Source of the DNA: UBA3102 sp964413055 | GTDB taxonomy: Bacteria; Bacillota; Desulfotomaculia; Desulfotomaculales; Pelotomaculaceae | DNA: 64,000 nucleotides | Reading direction: 5' to 3' | Assembly (NCBI GenBank): GCA_964413055.1 | Contig: CAYPRB010000007.1 | Location: 70,148 to 134,147 of the forward strand | In this document: piece by piece, positions 17,999 through 27,200 of the stretch | How the letters are laid out: the number at the start of each line of letters is the position of its first letter | Numbering within the stretch: position 1 is the first letter of the stretch | Translations under genes and position numbers: made by a program | The notes under the pieces: model-generated | Databases searched by the model: none | Told to the model about the DNA's origin: nothing | The model's input: only the letters and a program-made list of their open reading frames with translations

Positions 17999-18143
17999 TC
18001 CCGATCCCCTCTCCTTCCGCTGCTTCAATTATAACATCCGTACCCGTTTTTATTCCACAAACAAACCCCTATTTACAACCGGCCGCTAAACTGATATCAT
18101 AATAATATCAATATGAAATTAAAGCAGGTGGGAGGCAGGCCGG

Positions 18144-18983
18144 ATGGTCGAACGTAAAGCTTGGAAGTTGAACGGTTTTTTGGGTATTTTAATCATTTTA
18201 TTATTGTTCGGAGCGGCGGTCTATTTAGCGTCAGTGTCAATTATAATTAAAGTATTCTTCACTGTTGTCGCGTCACTGTTGTGCAGCGGTATTACCACGG
18301 TGCAGCCCAACGAAGCCAAGGTGCTGACATTTTTCGGGCGTTATGTGGGCAGCATCCGGGACAGCGGACTGTGGCTCACGGTACCGGTAACCTTCCGGAC
18401 CAAGATTTCACTGCGCGTGCGCAACTTCAACAGTAAGATCCTCAAAGTTAACGATGTGGAGGGAAACCCCGTTGAAATCGCCGCCGTGATCGTTTTCAAA
18501 TTTGTTGATTCGGCGAAAGCGGTTTTTGATGTCGACGACTATGAGGAGTTCGTCGAGATCCAGAGTGAAACCGCCCTGCGCCACGTTGCCGCCAAGTACC
18601 CGTACGACACCTTTGAACTGGAGGGGTATTCACTGCGCGGCAATGCCGAGGAGATAGCCGGCGAACTGGCCCGGGAACTGCAGGAACGGCTTTCCCTTGC
18701 GGGGGCCAAAGTAATCGAAGCGCGCCTGACCCACCTGGCATACGCCACGGAGATTGCCAGTGCGATGTTGCAGCGCCAGCAGGCGGCGGCAATCCTGGCC
18801 GCCCGGCAGAAAATCGTGGAAGGAGCAGTGGGGATGGCACAAATGGCCATTGCCCAGCTGCAGCAGAACGGTATGGTCGCGCTGGACGAAGAGCGGAAAG
18901 TAATGATGATCAACAATCTCCTGGTGGCCATTGTTTCTGACCGGGGCGCGCAGCCGGTGATCAACACCGGAAGTCTTTATTAG
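18144..18983 (+). CDS. SPFH-domain (stomatin/flotillin-like) membrane protein
   Basis: The 279-residue protein has two hydrophobic N-terminal segments (about 13-31 and 34-52), then an SPFH domain starting TVQPNEAKVLTFFGRYVGSI, and an alanine-rich coiled-coil tail with YATEIASAMLQRQQAAAILAARQ. SPFH proteins form large membrane-associated oligomers that scaffold microdomains or control proteases. The next gene encodes a ribbon-helix-helix protein, a pairing I know from many actinobacterial and clostridial genomes. GGGAGG precedes the ATG. Confidence 0.85.
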   Translation: MVERKAWKLNGFLGILIILLLFGAAVYLASVSIIIKVFFTVVASLLCSGITTVQPNEAKVLTFFGRYVGSIRDSGLWLTVPVTFRTKISLRVRNFNSKILKVNDVEGNPVEIAAVIVFKFVDSAKAVFDVDDYEEFVEIQSETALRHVAAKYPYDTFELEGYSLRGNAEEIAGELARELQERLSLAGAKVIEARLTHLAYATEIASAMLQRQQAAAILAARQKIVEGAVGMAQMAIAQLQQNGMVALDEERKVMMINNLLVAIVSDRGAQPVINTGSLY

Positions 18984-18998
18984 TCGGGAAGGTTATTG

Positions 18999-19181
18999 AT
19001 GACGGCCAGAAAGAATTTCCCTTTACGGATCGACCCCCAAATTTACCGGGCTTTGGAAAGCTGGGCCGCCGACGAATTCCGCAGTGTGAACGCGCAAATC
19101 GAATTTTTGCTGCGGGAGGCGGTACTGCGCGCCGGACGGCTCCCGGGGAATAAGTCAGCGCGAAAAGAGGACCCGGTCTGA
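18999..19181 (+). CDS. Arc/MetJ-type ribbon-helix-helix protein
   Basis: The 60-residue product begins TARKNFPLRIDPQIYRALESWA and continues with FRSVNAQIEFLLREAVLRAG, a beta strand plus two helices typical of Arc-type DNA-binding domains. No toxin gene follows. It starts 15 nt after the SPFH gene and probably shares its transcript; a role as its regulator is inference. Confidence 0.8.
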   Translation: MTARKNFPLRIDPQIYRALESWAADEFRSVNAQIEFLLREAVLRAGRLPGNKSARKEDPV

Positions 19182-19200
19182 TTCTATTGCATATACCTAA

Positions 19201-19530
19201 TTAATGCGTCCATTCTATGATGGTTATTTCCGAACCAAGTTTCTTTTTGATCGCATTTTTAATATTTTCATAATGAGGGCAAGGATATCCGATCGGGTTT
19301 CCCCTGCTAATGCAAGAAGCAATAACAATTGCCTCCGCACCTCTATCAACCATAAGTTTGGCTCTGGCAACGGCCCTTTTTCCAGGGCATCCACCGCAGG
19401 AAACAAATCCAACAATTTCCACCGGGCCGGTCTTTTCAAAAGCCATTTTACCATCTTTGGCAATCTTGAAATCTGTATTTCCTGGACACATATCTTCGGT
19501 TTGCTGACAACGTATTATTCCTACTTTCAT
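19201..19530 (-). CDS. CGGC-domain protein, putative metal-binding
   Basis: The 109-residue protein belongs to the small CGGC family, named for the motif seen here in VGFVSCGGCPGKRAVARA. Further cysteines lie in IIRCQQTEDMCPG near the start, in IASCISRG and in YPCPHYENI. The cysteine set suggests metal or redox binding; no activity is established. AGAGAGGAAGG precedes the ATG. It is monocistronic with about 250 nt of AT-rich DNA upstream. Confidence 0.85.
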   Translation of the reverse strand: MKVGIIRCQQTEDMCPGNTDFKIAKDGKMAFEKTGPVEIVGFVSCGGCPGKRAVARAKLMVDRGAEAIVIASCISRGNPIGYPCPHYENIKNAIKKKLGSEITIIEWTH

Positions 19531-19725
19531 TATTAAACCTTCCTCTCTACTTTTTTAACCAATTAAAAAAAATTAACTGCTAACCTCTTTTAATAAATCC
19601 GTGACAAGACATACTTAATTAACTTTATCATATAAATCTTCACCCCTCAATGAGGAATCCCGGCAAATATTCTAATATAAATTACATTTAAAAACACTCT
19701 TGGGGAATCAGGTTTTTGTATGTGG

Positions 19726-19731
19726 TATAAT
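19726..19731 (+). promoter_or_regulatory. Extended -10 promoter element before the HEPN/MNT pair
   Basis: TATAAT at 19726-19731 is preceded by TG one base upstream, the extended -10 form. No good -35 is visible. It lies 56 nt before the mntA start. Confidence 0.55.
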
Positions 19732-19786
19732 GAAACCGTAACAACCGCAAAAACACCAAAGAAATTGGCAAGGCAGGTGAAATTAA

Positions 19787-20239
19787 ATGAGCCCACGAAA
19801 GCCGCACCAAATTGAATTGAACAAAATACTGCCCGGGTTAAAAGAGCTCTCCCGTCTCTTTCCTGAAGTTATCGCCGCCTATTTTTTCGGTTCCCATGCC
19901 ACCGGTCGCCCCACTCCGCTTAGCGACGTGGACATCGGAGTTTTATTGATTGAAGGGCTGCCGGATATGGAATCTTTCCGCATTGAAATGAAGTTGCAGG
20001 GAAAACTCGAAAACATTTTTAATACGGATAATATAGACCTGGTGGTCTTAAATAAAGCTCCTTTACCAATTCAATACCACGCCACCTGCGGCAAACTGCT
20101 TTTTACCAATGACCATCAAAAAAAGTCCGCTTTCGAAGAATACGTGCGCAAATATTACCTGGATTGTTTACCGATTTACCGGGAATATAAAGAGGAATTC
20201 ATAAAAAGAATACGGGGAGGAAGGATGCCCGGTGGTTAA
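19787..20239 (+). CDS. mntA: MntA-type nucleotidyltransferase (antitoxin of HEPN/MNT pair)
   Basis: The 150-residue protein is a minimal nucleotidyltransferase with the active-site pattern GS-x10-D-x-D, read here as GSHATGRPTPLSDVD near residue 40, and a third acidic residue near IDLVVLN. In the studied HepT/MntA modules this enzyme adds AMP to a tyrosine of the HEPN ribonuclease and so silences it. It overlaps the hepT start by 8 nt, as expected for coupled antitoxin-toxin genes. Confidence 0.9.
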   Translation: MSPRKPHQIELNKILPGLKELSRLFPEVIAAYFFGSHATGRPTPLSDVDIGVLLIEGLPDMESFRIEMKLQGKLENIFNTDNIDLVVLNKAPLPIQYHATCGKLLFTNDHQKKSAFEEYVRKYYLDCLPIYREYKEEFIKRIRGGRMPGG

Positions 20240-20648
20240 CTACCAAAAAATTGAGAAACAACTACAGATGCTGAATAAATATTTAGAAATTTTGAAGCAG
20301 TTAAGCAATATGAACTTGTCTCAGTTTGCCCAGGATCCACGGAATTACGGCAGTGCCGAACGGTTTTTACAGCTGGCCATCGAAACCACGTTAAATATCG
20401 GCAACCATATCATAGCTACTCATGATTTTGAAGCCCCGCAAGATTACTTGGATATTTTCATTATTCTCAGTAATCATAATATTTTGCCCCGACACTTCGC
20501 TGAAGAATTGACCCATATGGCCCGTTTTCGCAACCGGCTCGTGCACATCTACTGGGATATTGATCCAGACAGGGTATATAAAATAATACAAACCAAATTA
20601 GGAAATTTTGAAGCTTTCAAGCGTTACATTTTGGCATTTATTGCGTGA
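20232..20648 (+). CDS. hepT: HepT-like HEPN ribonuclease (toxin, DUF86)
   Basis: The 138-residue all-helical protein has the HEPN catalytic pattern R-x4-H-x-Y as RNRLVHIYW near residue 105; the tyrosine is the one modified by the partner enzyme in known systems. The start is GTG at 20232, after GGGGAGG. Together with mntA it makes a type VII-like toxin-antitoxin unit. Expected targets are RNAs; the specific target is unknown. Confidence 0.9.
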   Translation: MVNYQKIEKQLQMLNKYLEILKQLSNMNLSQFAQDPRNYGSAERFLQLAIETTLNIGNHIIATHDFEAPQDYLDIFIILSNHNILPRHFAEELTHMARFRNRLVHIYWDIDPDRVYKIIQTKLGNFEAFKRYILAFIA

Positions 20649-20654
20649 ACCACC

Positions 20655-20695
20655 CCTCCCTTCGCTATGCTCAGGAAGGGGACTTCCCGGCGGTC
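20655..20695. repeat. Stem-loop rich element after hepT
   Basis: A CCCTTC...GAAGGG hairpin followed by GGACTTCCC lies just past hepT. Its wording resembles imperfect palindromes found at IS200/IS605-type ends, but no transposase is next to it. Confidence 0.35.
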
Positions 20696-20705
20696 TGGTT
20701 AAAAC

Positions 20706-21047
20706 TTATTTTTTCAAGATCCAGATTCCCAGGACCATCAGGCTGAATCCCAACAGCGCCCGGGTTACGGATATTTTCTCTCCTACCAGCAGCACGGAAA
20801 AAACCAGTAGGAACAGATAATAAATAAAGGTTTGCAGGGCTACTAAAAAAGGAAGATTCTTCATCACCACGTGCGCCCGGACAAAGGCTGCTCCCAGGGC
20901 CAGGTTGGCCGAAAAGAGCAGGGGAATGATCATCAGGTTATACCTGGCCAAAGCCCCCCATTCCGGCGCCACGTGTTTTACCTGCCAGGAAATCAACAGG
21001 GAAATCATCCCGGAACCGTAAACCAGCAAAGCAAGGATTAACGCCAT
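20706..21047 (-). CDS. EamA/SMR-like small membrane transporter
   Basis: The 113-residue protein has four hydrophobic segments and the ending LVGEKISVTRALLGFSLMVLGIWILKK, which matches the last repeat of drug/metabolite transporters: a conserved glutamate in the third segment region and a lysine-rich tail. It is half the size of a full EamA protein and would need to pair. GGGGGCAAG precedes the ATG. The substrate is unknown. Confidence 0.75.
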   Translation of the reverse strand: MALILALLVYGSGMISLLISWQVKHVAPEWGALARYNLMIIPLLFSANLALGAAFVRAHVVMKNLPFLVALQTFIYYLFLLVFSVLLVGEKISVTRALLGFSLMVLGIWILKK

Positions 21048-21181
21048 AAAACTTGCCCCCTTAAAAATTCACAGAATATTTCAAACATTATGTCTTGCCA
21101 AAATATAAAAGTTTTAATAATATATAAGTATAACCTGTAATTTCCTCCAAAGTAAAACTTGGTGCAAAGGGGGGTTTGATT

Positions 21182-21625
21182 ATGCCCAAGCCGTACAAAA
21201 TATTTGAATATGATTATTTATACAAGAACGGTTTTGTCACTGCTTTCGTGTTTAACAACGGGGTTAAAATTATCGGGTTCATCAATGGCGACAAATTTGA
21301 TTTGAGGGTTTTGACCGTGGGAAACAACCCCAAGAAAAAAGGCTTCGGGCAAAAAGCGTTAAAGTACCTGCGCCCCAAATTTAAGACCATCACGGTTAAT
21401 GACATCCAAAAAAAAGCACTGCCTTTCTGGATCAAAATGAAAGAACGCAAACTGGTAGACGAACTGCAAACCTTAAAAGAGGGTCAGCATCTATACACCT
21501 TGAATCAAGCCGACTTGAACCGGGAAAAGGTAAAAAGCCCGGAAATCAAGCCGTACTGGATCAACACTTTGCAGTATCTTTACCCGGATTTTGACACCGA
21601 ACTGGAATACGTCCGGGCGATTTAA
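21182..21625 (+). CDS. Unknown protein, possibly GNAT-like
   Basis: I do not recognise this 147-residue protein. NNPKKKGFGQKALKYLRP around residues 50-67 resembles the acetyl-CoA-binding loop of GNAT acetyltransferases, and the following PFWIKMKERKL would fit their last helix; the C-terminal 50 residues match nothing I know. I use the ATG at 21182, 8 nt after AGGGGGG. It is convergent with the histidine kinase gene. Confidence 0.6.
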   Translation: MPKPYKIFEYDYLYKNGFVTAFVFNNGVKIIGFINGDKFDLRVLTVGNNPKKKGFGQKALKYLRPKFKTITVNDIQKKALPFWIKMKERKLVDELQTLKEGQHLYTLNQADLNREKVKSPEIKPYWINTLQYLYPDFDTELEYVRAI

Positions 21626-21635
21626 CTAAAAACAT

Positions 21636-21664
21636 GCCGGCAGCCCTGGCCCAGGGCTGCCGGC
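21636..21664. terminator. GC-rich perfect palindrome between convergent genes
   Basis: Two 14-base arms (21636-21649 and 21651-21664) pair perfectly around one base. It lies between the ends of two convergent genes and likely works as a bidirectional terminator, though T runs are weak. Confidence 0.65.
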
Positions 21665-21688
21665 CGGATACCTTCTCTTTGCGATGCT

Positions 21689-23347
21689 TCACCGCACACC
21701 TTCCAATTTTTCAGGCACCTTGAAAATGACCTTGAATTCGGTACCCCCGGAACCGGTGGCAACTTCTATTTTAGCATCGTGACGGGCGGCAATGCTGTAA
21801 GAAACCGCCAATCCCAGGCCGGTACCGTATTCTTTGGTGGTAACAAAAGGGGTGCCTAATTTATCCATGATTTCCGGCGCGATTCCCGCACCCTCGTCCC
21901 GGACCGATAAAACCGTTTCTTTGCCGTCACTGAAAGTTCTTATGGCCAGGTTCCCGCCGGCGGACATGGCTTCCAAACCGTTGCGCACCAGATTCAATAC
22001 CAGCTGCTTCATCTCTTTATCATCCAGATATAAATCAGGAATTTTCTCTAATTCAATGATAATTTTATTATTGGTTTCCAGCACGTGGGCTAAAATTAGC
22101 GGTGAAATGGTTGCTAACACATCATTGAGGTTCTGCAATTTTTTATTGACCGGCTTGTTTTTGGCCATATTCAAAAACTCGGTAATAATGGAATTGGCCC
22201 GGTCCAACTCGGCAATCATAAGGTCAAAATATTCTTTGAACTGCCGGCCGTCCTCTTTTTTTTCCAGCATTTGCAAAAAGCCGCGCACCGTGGTCATGGG
22301 ATTCCTGACTTCGTGCCCGATGGCGGCGGCCATCTCCCCGACCAGGTTTAATCGTTCCAGGCGGGCCATTTCCTGGTCCAAGGCCTTGTTTTTGGTTATA
22401 TCTTCGGCCACCATGATCAGGTTGGTAATAACCCCCTTGGGACTGAAAAAAGGAGAGACAGAAACCCACTCCCAGTATAACTCGCCGTTTTTTTTCTTAT
22501 TTTTCATTTCTCCCTGCCACTGCGCGCCCTGCCGGACCATTTCCAGCACGCCGGCAAATTCACCGGCAGAATAAAATTTTAAGTCAAAAATATTCTTCCC
22601 GATTGCCTCTTCCGGCAAATAGCCCGTTACTGCCGTGTACTTATGATTAATATATTCAATAACCCCGTCAAGACCCGCAATTACAAGCATGCTGGGCACT
22701 TGCTCGATGGCGCGGGATAACTTGTAGAGTTTTTCCTCAATCTTTTTCCGTCTCAAATTATCTTCTTTCAAAGCCGTCAGGGCTTTTTGCAGGTGTTTTC
22801 TGCTTTTGGCCTCCACATCCCTTAGCCCGCCGATAAACCAGCTCAAAACAAACATCACGCTCAAAAGCACCAGGTTGTGTTGCAGTAAATCTACGGTCAA
22901 ATCCTGCCTTTGGACCAATACTTTGAACAGCAGTAAGAATCCGGTACAGATACCGGCCATGATCAGGCCGGCATTTTTCCCCATGCTGGAAGCGGTAATA
23001 ATCACCGGGAGCAAAAGCAGGGTCTGGATCTGGGGCAGGGTGCCTTTTACGGTAAAAAGGGTAACCACCACCACGGTTAAAGAAAACAGCATGTATAAGG
23101 GATGCACCCAAAAATACGGGGGATTTTCCTGGCACAGCAAGTACCTGCTGTTATAAAACACGACGGCGACAAAGCCGAGCAGGCACAAAAACAAAATCAC
23201 CCGCAAATTCATTAACGGATAAAACCCGGTTTGAAAAGGAGGATTTTCACTGATAATAAAGGCGCAGATGGCTATAACGATGCACAGCAAATGGGTGGTC
23301 GAGACATATTCGAAAAGCTCTTTTTCTCTGTTGTAACCGTTATACAA
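21689..23347 (-). CDS. Membrane PAS-domain sensor histidine kinase, sporulation-kinase type
   Basis: The 552-residue protein has six or so membrane segments in the first 190 residues, a short coiled coil, a PAS domain (about 205-320, with PSMLVIAGLDGVIEYIN and WEWVSVSPFF), a HisKA box GHEVRNPMTTVRG near 345 and an ATPase domain with N box LVRNGLEAM, G1 DEGAGI and G2 GTGLGLAV. The H-box wording is that of kinases feeding the Spo0A phosphorelay, and no response regulator is adjacent. The start is TTG at 23347 after AGAGGTGACA. Upstream, codirectional, lies a cyclic-lactone-type peptide gene, so a peptide signal is the likely input. Confidence 0.85.
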   Translation of the reverse strand: MYNGYNREKELFEYVSTTHLLCIVIAICAFIISENPPFQTGFYPLMNLRVILFLCLLGFVAVVFYNSRYLLCQENPPYFWVHPLYMLFSLTVVVVTLFTVKGTLPQIQTLLLLPVIITASSMGKNAGLIMAGICTGFLLLFKVLVQRQDLTVDLLQHNLVLLSVMFVLSWFIGGLRDVEAKSRKHLQKALTALKEDNLRRKKIEEKLYKLSRAIEQVPSMLVIAGLDGVIEYINHKYTAVTGYLPEEAIGKNIFDLKFYSAGEFAGVLEMVRQGAQWQGEMKNKKKNGELYWEWVSVSPFFSPKGVITNLIMVAEDITKNKALDQEMARLERLNLVGEMAAAIGHEVRNPMTTVRGFLQMLEKKEDGRQFKEYFDLMIAELDRANSIITEFLNMAKNKPVNKKLQNLNDVLATISPLILAHVLETNNKIIIELEKIPDLYLDDKEMKQLVLNLVRNGLEAMSAGGNLAIRTFSDGKETVLSVRDEGAGIAPEIMDKLGTPFVTTKEYGTGLGLAVSYSIAARHDAKIEVATGSGGTEFKVIFKVPEKLEGVR

Positions 23348-23372
23348 AATGTCACCTCTCGGATAAAAGAGC

Positions 23373-23405
23373 AAGGAATAGGGACGGTAAACCTCCCTAT
23401 TCCTT
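23373..23405 (-). terminator. Perfect hairpin between the peptide gene and the kinase gene
   Basis: Twelve-base arms (23373-23384 and 23394-23405) with a nine-base loop lie 8 nt past the peptide stop. On the minus strand GCTCTTTT follows. It may partly terminate and keep the kinase message below that of the peptide. Confidence 0.7.
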
Positions 23406-23412
23406 AGTCCCG

Positions 23413-23544
23413 CTATTTTCTAAGGGTTTCCGGCACTTCGGGCTGGTAGTGAGATATGATACAAGCCGAAGCCGATGCAACATTGGCCAATAGCAGGAGC
23501 AGCGTGGTCCCCAGGATCAACAGCCTGCAACCTATCTTCCTCAC
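23413..23544 (-). CDS. AgrD-like cyclic lactone autoinducer peptide precursor
   Basis: This 43-residue gene starts with GTG 7 nt after AAGGAGG. The product has a basic amphipathic start (VRKIGCR), a hydrophobic stretch (LLILGTTLLLLLANVA), the small-residue run SASA, a single core cysteine in ACIISHYQ and an acidic tail QPEVPETLRK. This is the layout of AgrD-like precursors, in which the cysteine closes a thiolactone ring and the acidic tail is removed. It lies between a membrane protein gene and a histidine kinase gene on the same strand. No AgrB-type protease, which would do the processing, is present in the window. Confidence 0.8.
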   Translation of the reverse strand: MRKIGCRLLILGTTLLLLLANVASASACIISHYQPEVPETLRK

Positions 23545-23562
23545 GTCTTCACCTCCTTGTAC

Positions 23563-24057
23563 TTAAATTGTTTTATCCGCCCATACTTTCCACGTACCGG
23601 GCCGGGGCTTAATCACCCGCGCGGCGAGCACGGCCAGGGCAATCATGATCATTACCTGGGGCAGGCCCAAGACCGCCCATAAAATTTTCCGGGACATCAG
23701 GAGGCTCAGGTCATAACTGGATAATTGCAGAAACAGCCCATGGATAATATATTCAACTAATGCCAAAGTAAAAATACTTATTAAAACTACCATAAAACTT
23801 TTGGTAAGTGGAATCCGGGTTAGCTTATTTAATACAAAAACTGTAATTAATAAAACAGCGACCGTATGCAACCCGGTTGCCAACGGCAGCAGTCTGATCG
23901 TAAAGATTATTACTGCCAACATTATAGACAGGATTGTGATCTGCTTCCAGCGCAGGGGCACCCCGGCCAGGGCCAGGCTCAAGGATAAAGCTCCTATTGT
24001 TTCCGGAACCCCCTGGAACAAAAATATTATTAATTCAGTTAACAATATAATCATCAA
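23563..24057 (-). CDS. Five-helix membrane protein of the agr-like block, function unknown
   Basis: The 164-residue protein has about five membrane segments, begins IILLTELIIFLFQGVPETIGALSLSLALAGV, and ends with a short basic tail. It resembles the membrane half of some GHKL-type sensor kinases in sporulating Clostridia. It has no histidine-cysteine pair typical of AgrB proteases, so I do not call it AgrB. It ends 18 nt before the peptide gene and may be a sensor, exporter or ring-closing partner. An extended -10 (TGGTATAAA) lies upstream at about 24086-24094. Confidence 0.7.
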   Translation of the reverse strand: MMIILLTELIIFLFQGVPETIGALSLSLALAGVPLRWKQITILSIMLAVIIFTIRLLPLATGLHTVAVLLITVFVLNKLTRIPLTKSFMVVLISIFTLALVEYIIHGLFLQLSSYDLSLLMSRKILWAVLGLPQVMIMIALAVLAARVIKPRPGTWKVWADKTI

Positions 24058-24161
24058 CTTCTTATTTGAAATTTCTTTATTTTTTCAACATTTTATACCA
24101 TTAACGGCTGAAAATCTAGCATAAATTTCCAACACCATATGACAAAATATGACTATATATG

Positions 24162-24204
24162 CAATAAAAAACTGCCGGCCTAATAATTGGCTTTACCGGC
24201 AGTT
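24162..24204 (-). terminator. Terminator after the RND pump operon
   Basis: On the minus strand AACTGCCGG pairs with CCGGCAGTT and is followed by TTTTATT. It lies 33 nt past the stop of the pump gene. Confidence 0.85.
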
Positions 24205-24236
24205 AGCATCCGTCCGATATGAAAACCTCACAAACT

Positions 24237-27200
24237 CTATGCCTTGCTGAAACGGGCCTTTATTTTCTGCCCCAGATCGTCGAAAATGGTGTAGACCACC
24301 GGTATCAACACCAGGGTAATCATGGTGGAAAGGGTCAGGCCGAAAGCCACCACCACCGCCAGCGGCGCCCAGCCTTCCGCGCCTTCACCCGAACCGAAGG
24401 CCAGGGGCAGCAAGGCCAGCACCGTGGTCAAGGTGGTCATTAAAATCGGCCGCAAACGCACCGGCCCGGCGGCGGTAACGGCTTCATTACGCTCCAGGCC
24501 GCGTTTGCGCAGGGTGTTTACGTAGTCAATCAACACAATGGCATTATTAACCACGATCCCGATCAGCATAATGAACCCGATCAGCACGGGAACGCTTATA
24601 TGGTGGCCGGTGAGCAGCAGGCCGAGAACCACGCCCACCAGGGTGGGCGGCAGGGAAAACATGATAACGAAGGGGTGGAACAACGACTCGAACTGGGCTG
24701 CCATGACCATGTAAACCAATACTATCGCCAGGAGTATGGCCAGGCCGAGGTCGCCGAAAGCTTCGGCCATATCCTCCGCCTGACCGCCCAGTTCCGCCGT
24801 ATACCCGTCAGGCAGCGCCATGCGGTCCAATTGGGCCTGGATGTCGCTATTGATGCTCCCCAGGTCCCGGCCGGCAATATCCGCGGAAACCCGGACTTCC
24901 CGCGCCTGGTTGCTGCGGCTGATGCTTACCGGCGCTTGCTCCACGGTTATATCGGCCACCGTATCCAATGCCACCCTTGACCCGGTCTGGGAAACGAGCA
25001 TTAAATTTTCCAGCTGAACGGGAGTTTCCTCAAAATCATCACCGTACATCAGGCGAATGTCGATCTCGTCGTCACCGGTGCGTACCCGGCCGACCACCTG
25101 CCCGTCAAAGGCGGTCCGGACGGCACTCATGATTTGCGCGCCCGACAGACCATACAACGCCGCCTGCTCACGGTCAATCTGTACCTGTACTTCAGGCTGC
25201 GCCTCTTCCAGGGAGTTGGTAACGTTCCTGGTGCCTTCTACCTCCGAGACTATCTGCGTCGTCAGCGTGCCCAGCTGCTTCAAAACCTCCAAATTGTCAC
25301 CCCTGATGATAACACTCAGCGCTTGACCGGCGCCCATGTCATAATCATTGGCCTGTCTGACGGTATTGGTGCACCCCGGAATATCGCTCACCAGCGCGCG
25401 CACTTTTTCCATGGCCTGCTCCGTGGTATAATCCCTTTGCTCTATAGGAGGCAGCTTGATCTGCAACTGTGCCTGGTTGCCGCCGGCCATCCCGAGCCAG
25501 GCCATGTCGCCCGCACCCACCTGGGTATATATTCTTTCGTGGTCGGGAAACGCCTTTTTCAACCTGTCCTCAACGTCTCCGGCCATGGCTCTGGTTTGCT
25601 CCAGGGCCGTTCCGGGAGCGGTTTCAAGATCCAAGGCAATCTCCCCCTGGTCCATGGAAGGGATGAATTCCGTACCCACCAGCGGGAGCAAGGCAATGCT
25701 TCCCGCAAACAGCACCACGGTGATTATAATCACCCGCTTTCTGTGCCCCAGCGCCCAGCGCAGCAATTTGCCGTAACGTTCATTCAGCTTGCTGAAAATC
25801 CTGCTGAATACAACCGCCGGGTTTCTGGTTTTCCCCTCCATTGGCAATTCTACCGGGGACACGTTTTTCAACAGGCGCGAAAACATCATCGGCACCAGGG
25901 TCAGAGCGGCAAACAGGGCCGCAATATGCGAGATAATAACTGTAAGCGCCAGCGGCCCGAAAAGTATTCCGGCCAATCCCTGGACAAAAATAATCGGTGC
26001 GAAAACCACGACCTGGGCCATGCCGGACGCCAGCACCGCGTTCCCTACTTCTGCGGTGCCAAGCTTGGCGGCTTCTATTGCCCCGTAACCGTTTTGCCGG
26101 TAACGGTAATTATTTTCCAAAACCACCACCGAAAAGTCGACCAGGGAACCAAGGCCCAGGGCCAGCCCCCCCAAAGACAACAGGTTAATAGTCTGGTCGG
26201 CAAAATACATCATGGTAAAGGTGGCAATTACCGCAATGGGCATGACCAAAACCACTACCATTGTGCTGCGGACATTTCTTAAGAAGAAGTACAGAATAAC
26301 CACGGCCAGAATCCCGCCGACCGCGGCATGCTCAACCACATTTCCGATCGAATCCTCAATAAATTGGGAGGTATCGAGCACATTGGATAATTTTACCCCC
26401 CCGGGAAGGGTGGTATTCAAACTCTCAACTTCATCTTTTATCGCTTTCGCCACCTGGACGGTATTATGGCCGGAACCTTTAAAGATCATGAGACTCAAAG
26501 CAGGCTCGCCGTTAACGTAACTATAATCGGTGATCCGCTTGTAATCATCCCGGACCGCGGCCAGGTCAGCCAGCTTGACCGTGCCTGCCCCCGCCCCGAG
26601 GGCTACCTGAATGTTTTCCAGGTCTTTCGCGGAACTGTATTCCCCCTGGACCCGGATATTTAACTCGCTCTTGCCTTCTTCCAACGACCCCGCGGTACCG
26701 GTGATATTGTCGGACGCAATGGTCTGCGCCAACTGCCCCGCAGTCAACCCGTAAGCTTCCAGCTTGGCCCAGTCGACGATCACCTTGAATTCACGTTCCC
26801 GGTTGCCGAGGATTGTAACCGACGCCACGCCCTCGATTCTTTCCAGCCCGGTTTTAACCGTATCTTCAGCCAGGCCGGTCAACTTAACCGGGTCGGCGCC
26901 GTACAGGCTGTACAACATAATGGGAGAACTGTTGGGGTCCATCTTCATGACACTGGGCGAACCGACTTCACGCGGTAATATATCCCTGAACATATCGATC
27001 TTTTCTCTTAATTCTATGGCAGCGTCATCAATATCGGTACCCCAGTTGAACATGACCACGATCAATGAGCTGCCGGCCGTGGAAACAGACTGGATCTCGC
27101 TGATGTTACCGGCCGTCCCCACCGCCGACTCCAGCGGCTTGGTAACCATTTTTTCCACTTCCGCCGGGGCAGCCCCCTCGTAAGAAGTGACCACAATCGC

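Noticed and set aside
23563..24057. AgrB protease call for the membrane protein upstream of the AgrD-like peptide
   Set aside because: It lacks the histidine and cysteine motif region of AgrB and is more like the membrane half of a sensor kinase.
25134..26282. 382-residue plus-strand open frame opposite the RND pump gene
   Set aside because: Histidine/glutamine/arginine-rich shadow frame; the minus-strand pump is conserved along its full length.
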